From positions 69,542,501-69,606,500 of the forward strand of contig JAMJFZ010000199.1 of assembly GCA_026225945.1 (NCBI GenBank): a DNA stretch of 64,000 nt, given 5' to 3'. The stretch is from Cricetomys ansorgei (lineage: Eukaryota; Chordata; Mammalia; Rodentia; Nesomyidae). The position numbers and the translations under genes are program-made. Within the stretch, counting starts at the first letter, position 1; each line of letters begins with the position of its first letter. Below are positions 33,296 through 45,579 of the stretch, piece by piece. The notes beneath the pieces were generated by a model. That model searched no databases. It worked only from the letters and a program-made list of their open reading frames with translations, and was not told where the DNA came from.

Positions 33296-36200
33296 TGAGT
33301 TATTTGTCATGGTGAGCAGCTGATGTAATTCTGGAAGACAACAGGATCCTTTAACAGAGGTCTGGAAGCCAGCATCACATGTGAGTAGCCTAAGGATCCA
33401 GCACTCCATGTCACCATCCCAGGAGCTAGTTAAAGACCCACTTGGTCTAGAATATTGACACAATATGTAACCTAGAGGCTCATGTGAGGCAGGGCACATG
33501 TCCAGGAAGTGTTAATGGCTCGTCACATGTCAGAGACGTCTGAGGAGCTGCCTGAAGAGGGGCCAGCTTCATGTGTGGGTCTAATAGGAGTCAGCATGTG
33601 GCCTGGACAAGGTTTTAAGTCATCTGGGTGGAGAGGGGCCAAGATCATACCACGTGATGAAATGGGGTCCAGCCAGAAGCCTTAAGGCCATTGTACAATC
33701 TCTGTGGGGACGGTGCATAGAGATAGGTGAAAAGGGGTGGTGACCCTCTCAGACCCTACAGGCACTCTGCACCAGCCGAGTCTGCCACCTCAGTGGGTGA
33801 GCCACACTGCCTGCTCAGAAGTGCTCCTTGGCTGGGGTTGAAAGTCCAGGCTCCAGTCCTACTGGCTCAGGCCTGGCTGAAGCACTCTTGGCCCAATGCT
33901 GAGGTCTTCACTCACCTTCGGCCATCTTGGGCTGCTCTATCAAAGTTCCATCCTGGCCTCGCCATAGGATCTTGGGCTTCCCAGGGGCTGGATGTTCTTA
34001 GAAGTTGACTAAAGCACAGTACAGTCCGGTTCTGACGCCCCTGTGCAGCCCCTGACTCTCCCAGGAGCCTGTGGGTGGCCTGGGAGAGCTTGTTCTCTAG
34101 GGTTCTCACCCAGTCTTGGACATCCAAGCTGGAGAGGTGCATTGAGAACCAGCACAGCTCCCCAAACAGAGGGGATATTGACACGGCTATTTTTAGCCTT
34201 ATTAAAATAAGTCTGCTTTGCTCCTTTCTGTGCTCCTCTCTCCAGCTCAATCTTCCTTTCCAGATTGAATGTGTGTGTCCAGGCCAAGGCGCCAGGGGAG
34301 CTGAGCTGCAATCAAAATGTTAATAAGCCTCTGATTGTGCCTTGGATGCCTCCCCTCCCTTCCTCTGCCTTCCCCAGATGTTGTGGGGTCTTCGAGAGCC
34401 CTGGGAAGCTGCACACGTGTTTGGAAAATGAGACCTTGGCATCAAGCTCCGTGCACAGAGCCCCGGGGAGAGCCAGAGCAAGGGGTTGGCTGCTCTACGG
34501 ATCCTCACTGAGTCCAAAGTCCCTGCTGCGTCTCCACATGGGGCCCGGGGCAGGTGCAGAGTCAAGAAACCAGTGTCCACGGTGCTGGATCCACCAGACC
34601 AGGACCAGGTTCCCCCGACACAGGCAGTCAGCACTGTCACGGGGATGGGCAGTCTCGTGTCTGAGATGCAGGATATGGAGTCTACCAGGGGACAGCCTCT
34701 ATGAGGGGTGACAGCACCCTCAGGAGCATGACTGCAGGTCTGTCTTTTTGAGTTGTGCCATCTGGCACAGTGACAGAATCTCTCTGACAAGGGCAGGGGA
34801 GCACCTCCTGTCATCTGTGTAGCCCATTAATGCATTTCTGTGGAACTCAAGCCAGGAGTGAGATGGGAGGGGTGACTGGTGTGAAAAAGTATACATACAT
34901 AAGCCAGTCTTGGGGCTTTGTGGCAGAGTGACACAGGATATCCCTAAAACTCATATGAAGAGCTATAGACTTATTATGTAGCAAAGACACAAAGTGGCAA
35001 ATGAGAATAATCTGTGCAAAGGCCCTGTGGTCTGGGACTGTGACAGACATGAAGCAGCACAAAAATCAAGTAAGTTGAAACTGGGCCAGTTTGGGGAGGG
35101 GGCCCCATGACAGTCATGGTGAGACCATGGAGGGCCCAGGGCTGACCTAACAGAGTCTAACAGATGTGGCCCATGATTGGAATGGGCATAGGGATCTGTA
35201 GACAGCAGGAAGCAGGCATATATTGGTGACCAGCCATGTGTCAGCCTGGTCACAGTAGACTGAGGACAGGGACTTGGGAGACAGGAATTGGGAGACTTTG
35301 AGGAGGCACGCACACCAGCACGGGCAAAACAGAGGGGACAGCAAGCTGGGCAGAACCATTGGGAAGAGCCCCAAGCAAGATCAGGTACCAGAAGGCTGCC
35401 AAGCTTGGCTGGGGGAACTGGGAAAGGCAGGGTCTCTGTCCCCAGTGGGGTACCTGGGGAGGTTGAAGTCTGCTAAGCAGGGTGTGCTAGCTCCCATGCT
35501 GCCCACAGCTGAATGCTGTTAGCCACCACTCAATATCTCCCCAGGAACTTCCACATTCTCATTAATAACATGAGTCCCCCAGGGCAGGGTGAGGCTGCCT
35601 GGGCCATTCACTCATGATGGATCATGAGTATATCCAGTAACTGCGGGCCATCAGTTCTCAGCTAGGGAATGTAGGGCTGGGGTCCTGAGGAGGAAAGGTT
35701 GGGTGACCCTTTCCTTTCTGTCTCTCTTCCCAAAAGCTCTTGAAATAAAAATAAAGGATCTGTGTGTGGACATGCTGTCCATGAGATCAAATCCAGGAGA
35801 GCAACAGCTGATGGCTGAAGCTCTGCAGGAGCCAAGATCAAGGTTGCAGCCCTGATCCTTATTCACATGGGAACTTCTGATCACTCTTGTAGGAAAAATC
35901 CTTGGACCAGTTGTGCTAGCACATCTCCCCAAGGCTTGGTTCTGGCTTCTCTTTTTCTGACCCCTGGTTTCTGTCCCTCCCTGAGTGGAATCCTTTCTGA
36001 GGGGGGAGGCTGGAGGGTCATCTTACACAGCACTTGTATACGTCTGTGCTCTAAGAAGCTAGAGAACTCCCTGTTGTCTTTTCTTCTCCATGGCTCTGGG
36101 ATCTAGGAACAGGGGTGTGACTCCTGCTCATTGTACCCTGGCCTTTGGACATTGCACATAAGTGGTCTGTCCAATGCTCTGTCTATCCCCTGTGCCTCAG

Positions 36201-37398
36201 GCTAACCTGTCCACTGGTCTCCAGAGACAGACAGCAGGGATGGTGCTCTAGGGTGGGGAAAGCAGTGAGTAGGAAGAATCCTGCTCTAGACTGTGACATC
36301 TGTTCAGGGCCAACTCTAAGAGGCATTGGGCCCAAGGCTCATGTGCAACAGCAGCTGGTTCTAGGGAGGACACAATAACAGAGTCCAGAATCAAAGAAAA
36401 GGCTAGGGGATCTGGTCATCCCCTGAGGTGCTTGCACACGCCAAGGGTGCCCTCTCCCTAATAGCACAGGGCATTCTGAGATTGTGGCTCCAGGAGCAGA
36501 CAGGACTGGCTTGGCGACTGGATGTTGAGAGCTGGCAAGGAGCAATAGGGGCTGAGACAGGTCCTAGGCTCTTATTCTGTAACCCTGGCTGATCCTCTTC
36601 TGGCCCTCTAGGCCAAGAATCTTCTACTGCCATTCTACTGTCTTTGACCTCATGGTGAGTTCCAGCTTGTCTCCTCAGGCACAGCAGAAGGGTACCCTTC
36701 CCAGGGATGACTATTTACCTCTGTTGAGTATGCTGGGATACATCCCCAGGCCTTCTTCCCACTTTTCTGTTGTGTCCCTTTGTGAGCATAGCTGTATCCT
36801 GTGTTGCACTCAGTGCTGGCTGTGACAGGCTGGCTTGGGAGTCGGGACGATAGGCTGGCTTGGGGGAGGGGCAGTGAAGATCAGCTGCTCTGACATCCCA
36901 GGCATTCTCAATCTCCTAGGACCCCATTGGTGAGGTGGCTTGACCCTAAGGGTGCTATGAATCTCTGCTGGCGGTTGATTCCATCAGAAAGGCAGCCCCT
37001 GCCTGAGGAACGGATACTCACAAATCCTGATGTAGAGAAAGCCTCATCTACCTGGCTCTGCAGGACCCTGGCTTGTCAACATAGGTCTCCTGGGTAAGGT
37101 GTGTTGGCAGGTCCTCCATGTGGCCTCCTAGAGAACTGCCCAAGCCCCTAGTGTCCAGATTCTGTTTCCTATTCCAGAGTTGATCCTCAACCCAGGGGTG
37201 TCTAGAAAGAATGCTGGAGGGACAATTACGTATCTGTTAAGTTTCCAGAGGAGGCCAGCCTCCTGCTGAAAGACCTCACTGCTGGTCCAGCCAGGTGAGA
37301 CATTGCCAGGTGATCTTCCCTTGTATATGCCCCATGCCCAACCCTCAGCCATGCTTCATCTACCCCATGTACAACTCCTGCCAGGTCCCTGTCACATG
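33296..37398. other. Mostly unique DNA, with MEF2-type box at 34187
   Basis: Unique, GC-richer DNA. CTATTTTTAG (34187-34196) is a perfect MEF2 consensus inside an AT-rich, conserved-looking stretch (34175-34345) that also holds ccttattaaaataag and caatcaaaatgttaataagc. Opposite-strand frames of 148 and 164 codons at 34265-34814 carry no domain. The region 34950-35270 resembles an old mammal-wide repeat but I cannot name it. Confidence 0.42.
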
Positions 37399-37399
37399 G

Positions 37400-37457
<58 letters not shown>
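37400..37457. repeat. (CTAT)n tetranucleotide microsatellite
   Basis: About 14.5 perfect CTAT units (GATA on the minus strand), uninterrupted until tctttcc. Confidence 0.97.
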
Positions 37458-37460
<3 letters not shown>

Positions 37461-40400
37461 CTTATTCTCCATAGCTCTATGCATACTTTTAGGTTCTAGA
37501 GACTATATTTCTGTCATCCAAATTCCTAGCCACTTCTTGACTCCGAGGGTCTCAGCAGTAGTGGTTAAGTGGTAGGGACCATGGCCCTGATTGCCCTGGG
37601 TCTGGACCCACCAGTCCTCTGCTCCTGGGACCCTCCACCAAAGCCTTGACCTAGGAATCTACTTGGCTCCAATTGTCATTTTCAAGCTTCTGCTTAGAAT
37701 GCACTGCCCCACACAAGGCCTCCTGACCACCATTGGCTCCCTACACCTCCTGCTGGAGGGGCTTTCCTCTTCCTTCCCTGCACAGCCCGTGTTGCCTGCT
37801 CCCAAGGGCAGGGATCCCTAAGAGTGGGAAATCCTGTTATGCCCTGGTACAGCCCATCCTAGAATGGTGCTTGGCGCACTGTAAGCCTGGCTGTGGGGGT
37901 GGACACAGATGACCTGTGGTGCTTGTCCTCTCCTGATGGCCTTTTAGCATTGTAACTAGCAGAGATGATCATAAACAGAGGAGAGAAGCTGGACCCAAAA
38001 GCAGGAGGGACACCAGTGTTTCCCGGGCCAGGTGGCCAGGTGCTCAGAAAGGTTAAAGGGCTAGCCTAAAGATGCACAAGAGGGAAGCAGAGACCAGGCG
38101 AGACTGACCTGTGTCCCAGGGCTGGTCCTGTCCCCTCTTCCATTCCTGCCACACTGAGGCGGCTGCTTCATTTTTGTGCCTGCCTCTCCTCCGGACAAGA
38201 AGATCTGGATGGTTCTAGAAAAATGCCTTCTTATGCTCACAAGTGCCATCTCAGGGGCAGAGGCCATGCTGTTGGCATGTCTGACCCTCCCCAGCTAGTG
38301 AGTTTACACACGGAGGAGGAGGAGAGGTGCCCATAAATGTGAGCACATACGTACCTATTCTCACCAGTGCACTGAGCACCCATTGAGCATCTGCTGTATG
38401 CAGGGCTCAGAGGCTAGGTCTGCATTGTTATGATGTTCTATGGGGCAGGAGCTCTTTCAGGGAGGAAAGCAGATCCCTCCCACCCTATCTCCCACCCCAA
38501 GCTCCCAAAAGACAGGGCCTTCATGCATAGTGGGGACCCTGGAAGTCACCCTATATCTGCACAGAATAGAAAGAAAATGCTCAGTTCTCCCAGCCTAGGC
38601 GTTGCCATGGAGACCGTTCCAGTACTGCCCTTCCTCCCTCCAGCCTCCAGGGAAGAATGAGGGTCTTCCCTGAATGACGCCAGGGGTTCCACAGGTGGCT
38701 CAGGCTACTGCTATTCTGTGGAGTCCCCATGTATCTTTGAGGCCCCATACCATTGAGAGAGCAATGAACCCCTGGTGTGTGAGCTCAGGGGTACCCCAGT
38801 TGCACTCACCCCTGGAGTCCAGCTACCTCATTGAGGGACTAAGAAATGCCTGAGACATTGGATCATCTGGAGGGGCCCCTACAGCCATAGCGGTAAATAA
38901 GGTGACCCAGGAAAGCTGGCCCAGCCCCTAGTCCAGAGACCATGTACGGATCTCTTCCGAGGGTGACTAGGGTAGCCAGGGCATGGAACCTGCACTTGCC
39001 AAAGGCTGGCTGTCCCTGTACTAAGGATGAAAGCCCTGGCCCTTAGACCTTCCATAATGACCAAGGCAGGTCTGTAGTCCCCAGCATCCTGTCACCGTAA
39101 CTTGAGTATGCTTGCCCGTATCTGAACACGTGTGTCACATGGGATCTGTAAACATGCCTATACATGCATGTCCAGGGTACAGACAATGTGGCTGTGACCC
39201 AGCTGCTTAGAAGCTCTGCTTGCTTGCAAGGCAGGCTGCAGTGCCCGCTCTGTCATGTTTGTGGAGCCTAAGTCAGTGAGGTCACTGAGGACATCGTCTG
39301 ATTTGGTGTGTACTGGCACTGAGGTCTCACACTGAACATGACAGCATGACAGATGGACACTTCCCTGCGTCCCCGGAGTCCAGGTCTGGGGGAGATGAAT
39401 CTGAACTCTTCCTACTACATGATTTCCAACCTAATTATCAAGGTCCCAGCAGGGCTCCCAGGAGGAGTGCTGACAAGTCAAGGCTGGTGCCCTAGAGTGG
39501 GAGTGTGCAGAGAGGGGAGGGGCCGAGGCCAACCCCTGACCTGGACTGGCTCATTGCTCATCCTTTTATGCCGAAGTCTCTTCCTCCATACTAGATCCAG
39601 AGCTAGCTAACTGTTGCTTGGGACCCCCCAGGATCCCAGGAATCAGCAAGGACCTGGGCCAGAAAGCTCCAGGCTGATCCTTCCTTCTTCAGGGAGATCC
39701 TCTCCCCAGTGTCCTATCCTTACTGGTGTCTCTGGTGTTCTGCACCCTGGAAGAGGAGTTGCCAGCAACTCAGTGGATTCTCCAAGCTTCCCTGCCCCAC
39801 CCTGCTGTGGGGTGGAGGATATTGAGGGATGGAAGGAAAACCTCAGTTTAAAAAAAAAATGTGCTAGTTATTCTGTCGCCTGGAGGTCTGTGTTTTGTTG
39901 GGTGTTGGACATGTGCGCATTCAGTGTGTGCCTCTGTGCTCTGAGTAAGTACAGTCTTGTCTAGGCCTCCGCATCTGCACACTGAAGAGGGGTCAGCTGC
40001 TTGGTGACCCCAGTCCCTGTGACATTGTGGTTCTGGAGTCCCGGTTGCCAGGGGCAGCCTAAGTGCAGCTGTCTCTCTCCAAATGTCAGCACGGATATTA
40101 AAGCTCTTTGGAACGGCGTGTCATACTGTCATTTATTAGTTCCTCAACAATTTAATAAGGAGAGGGCTTGGGGAGGTGCATGCTTCTGGCCCCGTTTATC
40201 CCACAAATTAACCACCACATCTTCACTAAGGTCTTCGAGTAAGAGAGTTTTCTCAGTAGATGAAGGAGCTATTTCCTCAGCTGGATGGCAAGGATGGTGG
40301 AGTGGTAAATCTGCATTGTCTGGGGTGAGCTGTTCATCAAGCTCCATCCCCACTGAAGGAACTGTAAGGTCACATGACAGGCAGAAGATGCCATCTGAAG

Positions 40401-40524
40401 GGCCCAGTAACTTGATCCCTAGCCCTCAGGCAGGACTCACAGGGATGCTGGGCACCCCTGTAGCCACCCCAGCATGCCGTGCATTCAAGGACACAGAGAG
40501 TAGAGGCTTGGTGAGCGGGATCTG
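37458..40524. other. Mostly unique DNA with L2/MIR relics
   Basis: Short matches to L2/MIR ends: aatggtgcttggcgcactgt near 37864 (plus strand) and gagcacccattgagcatctg near 38374 (complement). A poly-A run lies at 39849-39858 with no gene-like sequence before it. The block 40085-40235 keeps CpGs and AT-rich words (tcatttattagttcctc, caatttaataaggag, cacaaattaaccacc) and looks like conserved non-coding DNA. The plus-strand frame of 174 codons (40001-40525) has no domain. Confidence 0.42.
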
Positions 40525-40640
40525 AAGGAAGTTATGCAGCTCTGTACAAGTTACTTCACCTCTCTGGGCCTCAGTCTCCCCAACTAAGGATTCCATTCCT
40601 GTCCCCTTCCTATCACCTACGTATGGATAGGCTTCCCCTC
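40525..40640 (+). repeat. MIR fragment
   Basis: ctgtacaagttacttcacct followed by ctctgggcctcagtctcccc is the MIR 3' half (gcaagttacttaacctctctgggcctcagtttcc) in sense orientation. Confidence 0.68.
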
Positions 40641-43600
40641 ACAGTATCTAGACTCTAGGGTGTAGGGTGTAGAAAAATTCTATCCATTTTTCTCCCCATG
40701 ACAGGAATTTTCCTCATGTGAGATGCTGGAGCCCAGAGTCTGGACGGGGCTCTGCCACTCTTTTCCTTCAGGGCCACTGTTTTGCATGGAGAGGGCCACT
40801 TTCTGGAATCCAAGAGAGAGAACAGCCTCATTGAAGGGAGCAGAAGGCAGCCATGCTGACGGCTCTTTCTAGAAGTCCTGGCGTCCAAGAGGGAGGCATT
40901 ACAACCTCGGGGGAGCTCAGTGATGTCTAACACCACTTTGTTCTGGACCTGAATCGCAACCACTGCCTGCACCAAGGAAAACTGTTTCTCCACATACTCC
41001 CCTGGAGCTGACAGACTTCTTACACAGAGGACAATTAGCTGCTTTGGGTCATTTCTGAAGCTAGGGAGAGAGCAGCTGGGATAGTGCTTTACCTGGAGGC
41101 TGGGATTTGTCCTTGACTGCAGGGTGAACTCCTGAGCACTGGTTCCATTAGGCAGAGTACCTAGCTCCCTCTATCCTCAGTGTGAAGCTGGGAACTCACT
41201 TGGGTTCCAAGTAAAAGAATGTGGTTCCTGGTTAGGGCTTGTTACCACGATTGCAAGGGCTCCTGAGTTGCCCAAGCCTCTGCCTCAGTTTCCCTGCCAT
41301 CTTCCTGTGGTTGGAGTCCTGGGCCTTGATGTGGATTCATTGATCTACTGAGACCTCTTACAGCTGGACATCAGCCTGTATCTTGGGCACGTCTTCATTT
41401 TCCCAGGACGATCTGCACAACTGCTGTGAGAACCCAGCAGGGTCGAGAATATGGTAGCTCTGCCCTCGATTCCCAACAGATAATCTATGAATCAATTGCA
41501 AAAATAGCCTTGATGCCAAAAATGGGACTTTCTAGACATCTTGTCCTATCCCACCAATATAAATGGTACCTGTTGGGATACTGGGGTCCTGGGACCCATG
41601 TGAGTCCATCTCCCAGCACCTGAGAACACTGGGGAATGTCTCACAAACATTCTCTCTCCAGATCCAGCTTAAAGCTGGCCTCCTCAGCCAACCCTGGAGG
41701 TCCCCACTGACCCTTGGAGACCCCCAGGGCAGTGTAGTTATCTCTCCCAGATGTGATTAGCCAGCTGTGAGTCCATCTGCTCATGCTGTCTCACCAGGTT
41801 TACTTCTCCTGCCTCTTCTCCCACAGAGCCGCAGCCCAGGCAGCATCTGCTGGGAACATAAGCCCTTGCCCCTTCTACTTTCCACTTGGGATTCTCTGTT
41901 GCCTCCTTGCCCTTCTGGTCACCCAGATGGGAGCTTCTGCTTCCCTGAGGTCTCCTGTCTTCTCCTGGGACCTTATCCTTTGAGAGACATATCTCCAACC
42001 CCAGCCTGGGACAGATTCACCCACCAGACCCACGGTGGAGAGGCAAGTTTAGTTTGTGACTTTGTCTGTCAGGGTCCCATGCCTCTCATGCCTCCTGATG
42101 CTGTGGTGCTCTTGGCCTCATTTACAGACGTTACCCACAGGATAACCAGACACTTCTCATCCATTTGGGGCTCCAACTGGTCACTATGTCTGTGACCGCA
42201 GGCTTGTTCTGTGTGGGCAAGCAGAAGTCTAGATATGGCCTTGGTTGTCTGTTCTGTGAGAAGTCATTTAGGAGGATGTAAAGAGCTGGGAGTAATTTGA
42301 ATGCCCCTTGGAAGACAGAGAAGCAGACTGACATTGTAAAGTTGCGATTCCTGACTACAGAGCCATGGAGGATGGCAGGCTAGCCACTTCATGTCATCCC
42401 TGCAGCCTGTGGACTCTCTGAACCTAGTTCCCTAGCACGGGAGAGCCAGGGATGCCTCGGGAGGAAAGAGAGAGGCACACGGATGCCCAGCCTCGCAGGG
42501 CCAGTACCTGCTGATGACTCCATTCCCTAGCACACGTACTGATGCTGGCTCCACGCTACAGCTCCGGAGGCCTAGCCCTCCAAAGAAACAGATGAGTTGT
42601 CCAGGGCCACAGGCTGTATGAAGAGGGACCACTTTAAGTCTCGATCCTAACCCTGTGTCCTTGACTACTGGTGGCTCTACATATGGGTTGAAGAGGCTGA
42701 GTAGGTCAGAAGCTCAGTGGAGATGGATGGCCCTTATCTCCAGACAGCAAGGATCAGCTCCTCCTTGGCCATAGTCATGTGTTTTCTCATCACCTGTTCC
42801 GCTCCTGAACCGCCACCTCCAATTCCTGCATCACCCAGGGAATACACTCTTGTAGGGACCCTTTTCCAGCCAGGGGACTGGCACACTTGAATTCTATTCT
42901 TGCATGTCCACATATGCAGAGGATATTGCTGCAGAGACTAGCCACAAAGGCAGGGGCTCACAGCCAAGGACTGTGGTCATATATCCCAGGAGATGGCAGG
43001 GGTCAAACGTTCACAATGTGGACATCTCTTTCTCCTTGGTATTGTGTGACCTTTTCTGCCACTGGTGGGACTCAGAGAGCACCATGGTGGGGCTCTGTCC
43101 ATCCATCAGATGCAAAGAGGCTGGTATAGGGAAATATTCAGATATTCCATGAGGCTATCCTGGGAGTGACACTACACATGTTCTAGCTCCTGCCATGAGG
43201 TGGAATGGGGGTGGCAGGGTGGTGCATCAAGAAGCTTCCTGGGTCTTCAAGTCACAGAGTTTCTTCATGAGCTTCTTGGGGGCACAAGGCTGTGCCCCAA
43301 TTTTACAGTGACAATCTGATTTCCTAATAGGCTCTGGGAGGTCAGGAGTGTGCCCTGGGCAGGAGAAGGGTTTGAGTGGTCATAAGTTGCAGACAGAGAA
43401 TGTAAGTTGACTCTCCCAAAGGTTCCAGTGGATGACAGGCTCTGCAGTCCCCTATCTCTTACGGTGCTGCCTCTTCTGGTCTGCCACACCAGCCTCTACC
43501 TGTCCCTGCCCCTTTGCAATACTGTCTCTGGCTCACAGGGGGCGCTGAGGCCCTGCGGCTGGCTTCCCGCCTGCTCAAACCCTGGAAAATACGACTTGTG

Positions 43601-45538
43601 ATATGCAAAGGGCCCGGGCTGTGTATTTTTCCAATCAATAGAAGCCGCACAGTCCCCCAGTTGTCACTTCCAAAGTCTTCACACATCTGCATCTGAAGGG
43701 TTCCAAAAGCAGCCTTTTCCTGTTGGGGAAAAAAGCAGAAGGAGAAAGGGAGACTTTGCCTGACAGATTAGAAAAATTTCCACTTCCCAGCATTTGAACA
43801 AAGTATTTGTGCTTCTTGTGCCAATTACCCAGGCTGTGAAAGAGAAGCCAGGAAGGTGTGGGCTCAGCTGGGCGCTGGGTATGATGATTCCCTTCCCCAA
43901 GGACCTGCAGGTGTCAATGGGTGGGTGGGCTCCCAGGGGCCCCAGCAGGCCTAGGGGATGGGTCAGCCCTCCTTCCTCTCACATTTGACCTTGGGAAGAA
44001 GACTGGGTGCTGGGGGAACTCAGCTTTTGGCAGTGAAGTGGCTTGCTATGGTTTCTTTCCAGGGTACTGGGAAGGTCAAAGCGCTTTATCTACAGCACGG
44101 GGCGCCTACAGATAAACTGCATTAAGAGCCCAACAGTAATTTTCAGTTTTCAAAGTGTTTTTGAAGTCGGAGACAGTCTGATTTCCTACTCTGCTCCTGT
44201 GGGAGTGAGCTGCACCCTGGGGGCAGTGACAGGGTGGAGAGTTTCAGTGGCTACTGGGTTGTTGCTAGCCCTGGTACTGTTCCAAGATCCCCTGTGTCCT
44301 TGGCATCCAGCTGCCTGTTTCTTGGTCTACAAAGGTCTGTGCTGGGGCTGGGTTTAGACATGGAAGAAGTAGGTTGGGGGGGTCACTGGGCTCTGCCTCA
44401 GGTCTATGGGGACATTGAAGAAACTGGGATTAGGTATGAAACTCCTGCAGGGTTGCACTTACTTGCCAGGCTGAGCACAATCCTAGAATTCAGGTCTGCT
44501 GGGCTACCCAACACAATACACAGAAACGAATGGTCACTTGCATGCAAGGTGAGCTTCAGGGCCGGGGTCATGGAGCAGGCTTCTCTTGGCCTGGATTCAA
44601 AGAAACTGTCTCTCTGGAGTTGTTCAGTCTGCCCACACTCACAATGGGGCTTTTGGTAATCTGGCTTTCATCCAGCTCTTTCTTCCGTCCTCCATTTAGG
44701 TACAGTCCTCAAGGCCTTCCCCTGCCATTCCTGCCACCTTCTTCCTGGCTCAGCCATCACTAAGGTTTGTCATGTGTATATGAAGTGGTCCCAACCTTTC
44801 AGCAGCTGCTAGCCCAGCCTTCCTGAATCTCTGCCACCATTGTTCCTTCCTGGGAACAATAGCCATCCTCCCTATTGGACTCCCTGCCCACTCACCCTCT
44901 CATTTGATTGCTGGCTGTAAAACAGCTCATTCTTTAGGACAAGGATCAAGGTGGATACTCCCTTGCATTGTTGCAAAAGCGGTGGTATGCCTCAACACCT
45001 GGGCTGATGTGACTGGTCCAACTGCCTGCCCCATTGTGCCCATTTCCTCTGCATCCTTTTGATGTGGATGGTCTCATTAATTACTTGCTGGATGATTGAA
45101 TGAGTTGGCATTTGGGCAGCGTCTCCAGCCAGGAGGGAGGAACCCTCTCAAATGGAGATTGTGGGGGCTGTGTAGGGAGATAGGGGTGAAGCTGGGTCTT
45201 CTGTCAGGTCCAGGGGAAGAGTACTGGAGGCTCCAGGATACTGGCAGGATTTGGTGCCCCAGGCTCATTACCTGGATCAGGATGGTCAGTGAGGACCACA
45301 ACACTGTGTCTAGCATGGGTCCCTATTCTAAGCAGGGTGCTGGGAACAAGATGGCTTTGGGTGTGATGTCCCATGTGGAATGGGTGGAAACGAATCGGGC
45401 AGGAAGCTGGGGAGCAGGCCAGGGCTCAGCTTCCATGAGAGGCTCTGACCTGTGTTTCCTAGCTCCCTTAGGATCCCTGGGAGGAGGGGAGTTGGAGACA
45501 GGAGGTCAAGACAAAGCTAAGGTGGTGGCAGAGGCAAT
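40641..45538. other. Unique DNA; conserved-looking AT-rich island at 43585-43850
   Basis: No repeat family recognised over nearly 5 kb. The stretch 43585-43850 stands out from GC-rich flanks with words typical of transcription-factor sites: gatatgcaaag (43599), tttttccaatcaatag (43626) and tgccaattaccc. The area 44080-44165 is similar (aaagcgctttatctac, cagataaactgcattaag). Frames of 141-142 codons at 41767-42195 and 44234-44659 have no domain. Confidence 0.42.

Positions 45539-45578
<40 letters not shown>
45539..45578. repeat. (GT)n microsatellite
   Basis: About 19 uninterrupted TG units. The surrounding frame of 184 codons (45096-45650) reads through it as a Cys/Val run, which argues against coding. 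Confidence 0.97.

Positions 45579-45579
<1 letters not shown>

Noticed and set aside
34265..34814. Opposite-strand frames of 148 and 164 codons
   Set aside because: They overlap on opposite strands with no family similarity. GC-rich unique DNA explains both.
39849..39858. Poly-A run as a processed-pseudogene tail
   Set aside because: No upstream coding similarity, no AATAAA at the right distance and no flanking duplication.
40001..40525. 174-codon plus-strand frame
   Set aside because: No domain, and it overlaps a candidate conserved non-coding block whose AT-rich words make poor coding sequence.
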